From an uncultured Burkholderiales bacterium (GTDB lineage: Bacteria; Pseudomonadota; Gammaproteobacteria; Burkholderiales; Burkholderiaceae_C): a stretch of 6,274 bases of DNA. A program made the position numbers and the translations under genes. Below the pieces are notes generated by a model that made no database searches, had not been told where the DNA came from, and worked only from the letters and a program-made list of their open reading frames with translations. This document shows positions 5,834 to 6,274 of this stretch, piece after piece; within the stretch, counting starts at the first letter, position 1; each line of letters opens with the position of its first letter. The stretch covers positions 1 through 6,274 of the forward strand of contig CALCBL010000100.1 of assembly GCA_937897495.1 (NCBI GenBank), written 5' to 3'.

Positions 5834-6274
5834 TTAGCGAATGGCGGTACTAGAGCGCATGGCTTTCCAAGCGCCTTCTCCCATGGCAGCACCAAAACGC
5901 TTCACCAAACGCTCAGCCACATTGTCTTTGCGTGAATAGTCAACCAGGTCTTCTGCTTTCACAACATCACGCGCTACTTGGTCGATGCTGGCCAATTCAT
6001 CGGCCAAACCCAACTCAACCGCTTGCTGACCCGTCCAAAATAAACCGCTGAACATGCCTGGTGTTTCTTTCAAACGATCGCCGCGACCTTTTTTGACCAC
6101 CGCAATAAACTGCGAATGAATGTCGTTCAGCATGAACTGCGCATGTTTTCGCTGCGCCTCGGTCTGCGGGCTAAAGGGGTCTAAAAATCCCTTGTTTTCG
6201 CCCGCCGTCATGAGTCGTCTTTCGACACCGAGTTTGTCCATCAAGCCGGTAAAACCAAAGCCATCCATGAGCAC
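5834..6274 (-). CDS. sppA: Signal peptide peptidase SppA-type S49 protease, C-terminal part (cut by window edge)
   Basis: The last 146 codons of an S49-family peptidase. SppA enzymes are inner-membrane serine proteases that degrade signal peptides left after secretion. The fragment opens within the conserved segment VLMDGFGFTGLMDKLGV and carries TAGENKGFLDPFSP at 23-36, where Lys28 is placed like the catalytic Lys of the short (about 36-kDa) SppA type. FSGLFWTGQQAVELGLAD follows at 75-92, another family mark. The catalytic Ser and the N-terminal membrane anchor would lie beyond the right edge. The first codon seen is GTG inside the gene, not a start. The stop at 5834 converges on the methyltransferase gene. 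The gene seems intact as far as it can be seen. Function as a signal peptide peptidase rather than another S49 protease is likely but not proven. Confidence 0.92.
   Translation of the reverse strand: MLMDGFGFTGLMDKLGVERRLMTAGENKGFLDPFSPQTEAQRKHAQFMLNDIHSQFIAVVKKGRGDRLKETPGMFSGLFWTGQQAVELGLADELASIDQVARDVVKAEDLVDYSRKDNVAERLVKRFGAAMGEGAWKAMRSSTAIR

Noticed and set aside
1..6274. A novel defence, mobile or biosynthetic system
   Set aside because: Every gene belongs to a known family in a conserved order; there are no integrases, transposases, repeats, toxin-antitoxin pairs or unassigned large frames.

Overview
The window is ordinary chromosomal housekeeping DNA from a betaproteobacterium. Protein sequences and gene order point to Burkholderiales, most likely Comamonadaceae. 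Base composition looks close to half G+C by eye, lower than most Comamonadaceae and closer to small-genome freshwater lineages such as Limnohabitans. That placement is an inference; no rRNA or marker phylogeny is possible here.

Layout. From about 4360 down to 1, everything reads on the minus strand: yceD (DUF177), rpmF (ribosomal protein bL32), plsX, fabH, fabD, then the first 116 codons of fabG, which runs off the left edge. This is the widely conserved yceD-rpmF-plsX-fabHDG(-acpP) cluster, which links ribosome synthesis to fatty acid and phospholipid synthesis. PlsX makes acyl-phosphate from acyl-ACP for membrane lipids. FabD makes malonyl-ACP, FabH starts chains from acetyl-CoA and malonyl-ACP, and FabG does the first reduction of each cycle. 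plsX/fabH and fabD/fabG each overlap by 4 bases (ATGA), and fabH and fabD are 19 bases apart. A consensus TATAAT lies in the 175-base gap ahead of rpmF, and a strong hairpin with an imperfect T tract lies in the 74-base gap between rpmF and plsX.

From 4385 to 5787 two genes read on the plus strand. The first is a Maf-family nucleotide pyrophosphatase of the YceF type. It is divergent from yceD, with only 25 bases between the two chosen starts. The second, joined to it by a TGATG overlap, is an RsmI-like SAM-dependent methyltransferase of a divergent subfamily. From the right edge to 5834 the C-terminal part of an SppA-type S49 peptidase reads on the minus strand, converging on the methyltransferase with a 46-base gap.

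I see no mobile element, CRISPR array, tRNA, rRNA, phage gene or defence gene, and no evidence of a new multi-gene system. The points most worth a second look are the RsmI paralogue of uncertain target, the probable terminator or attenuator inside the rpmF-plsX junction, the long structured leader of rpmF, and the very tight divergent yceD/maf start region.
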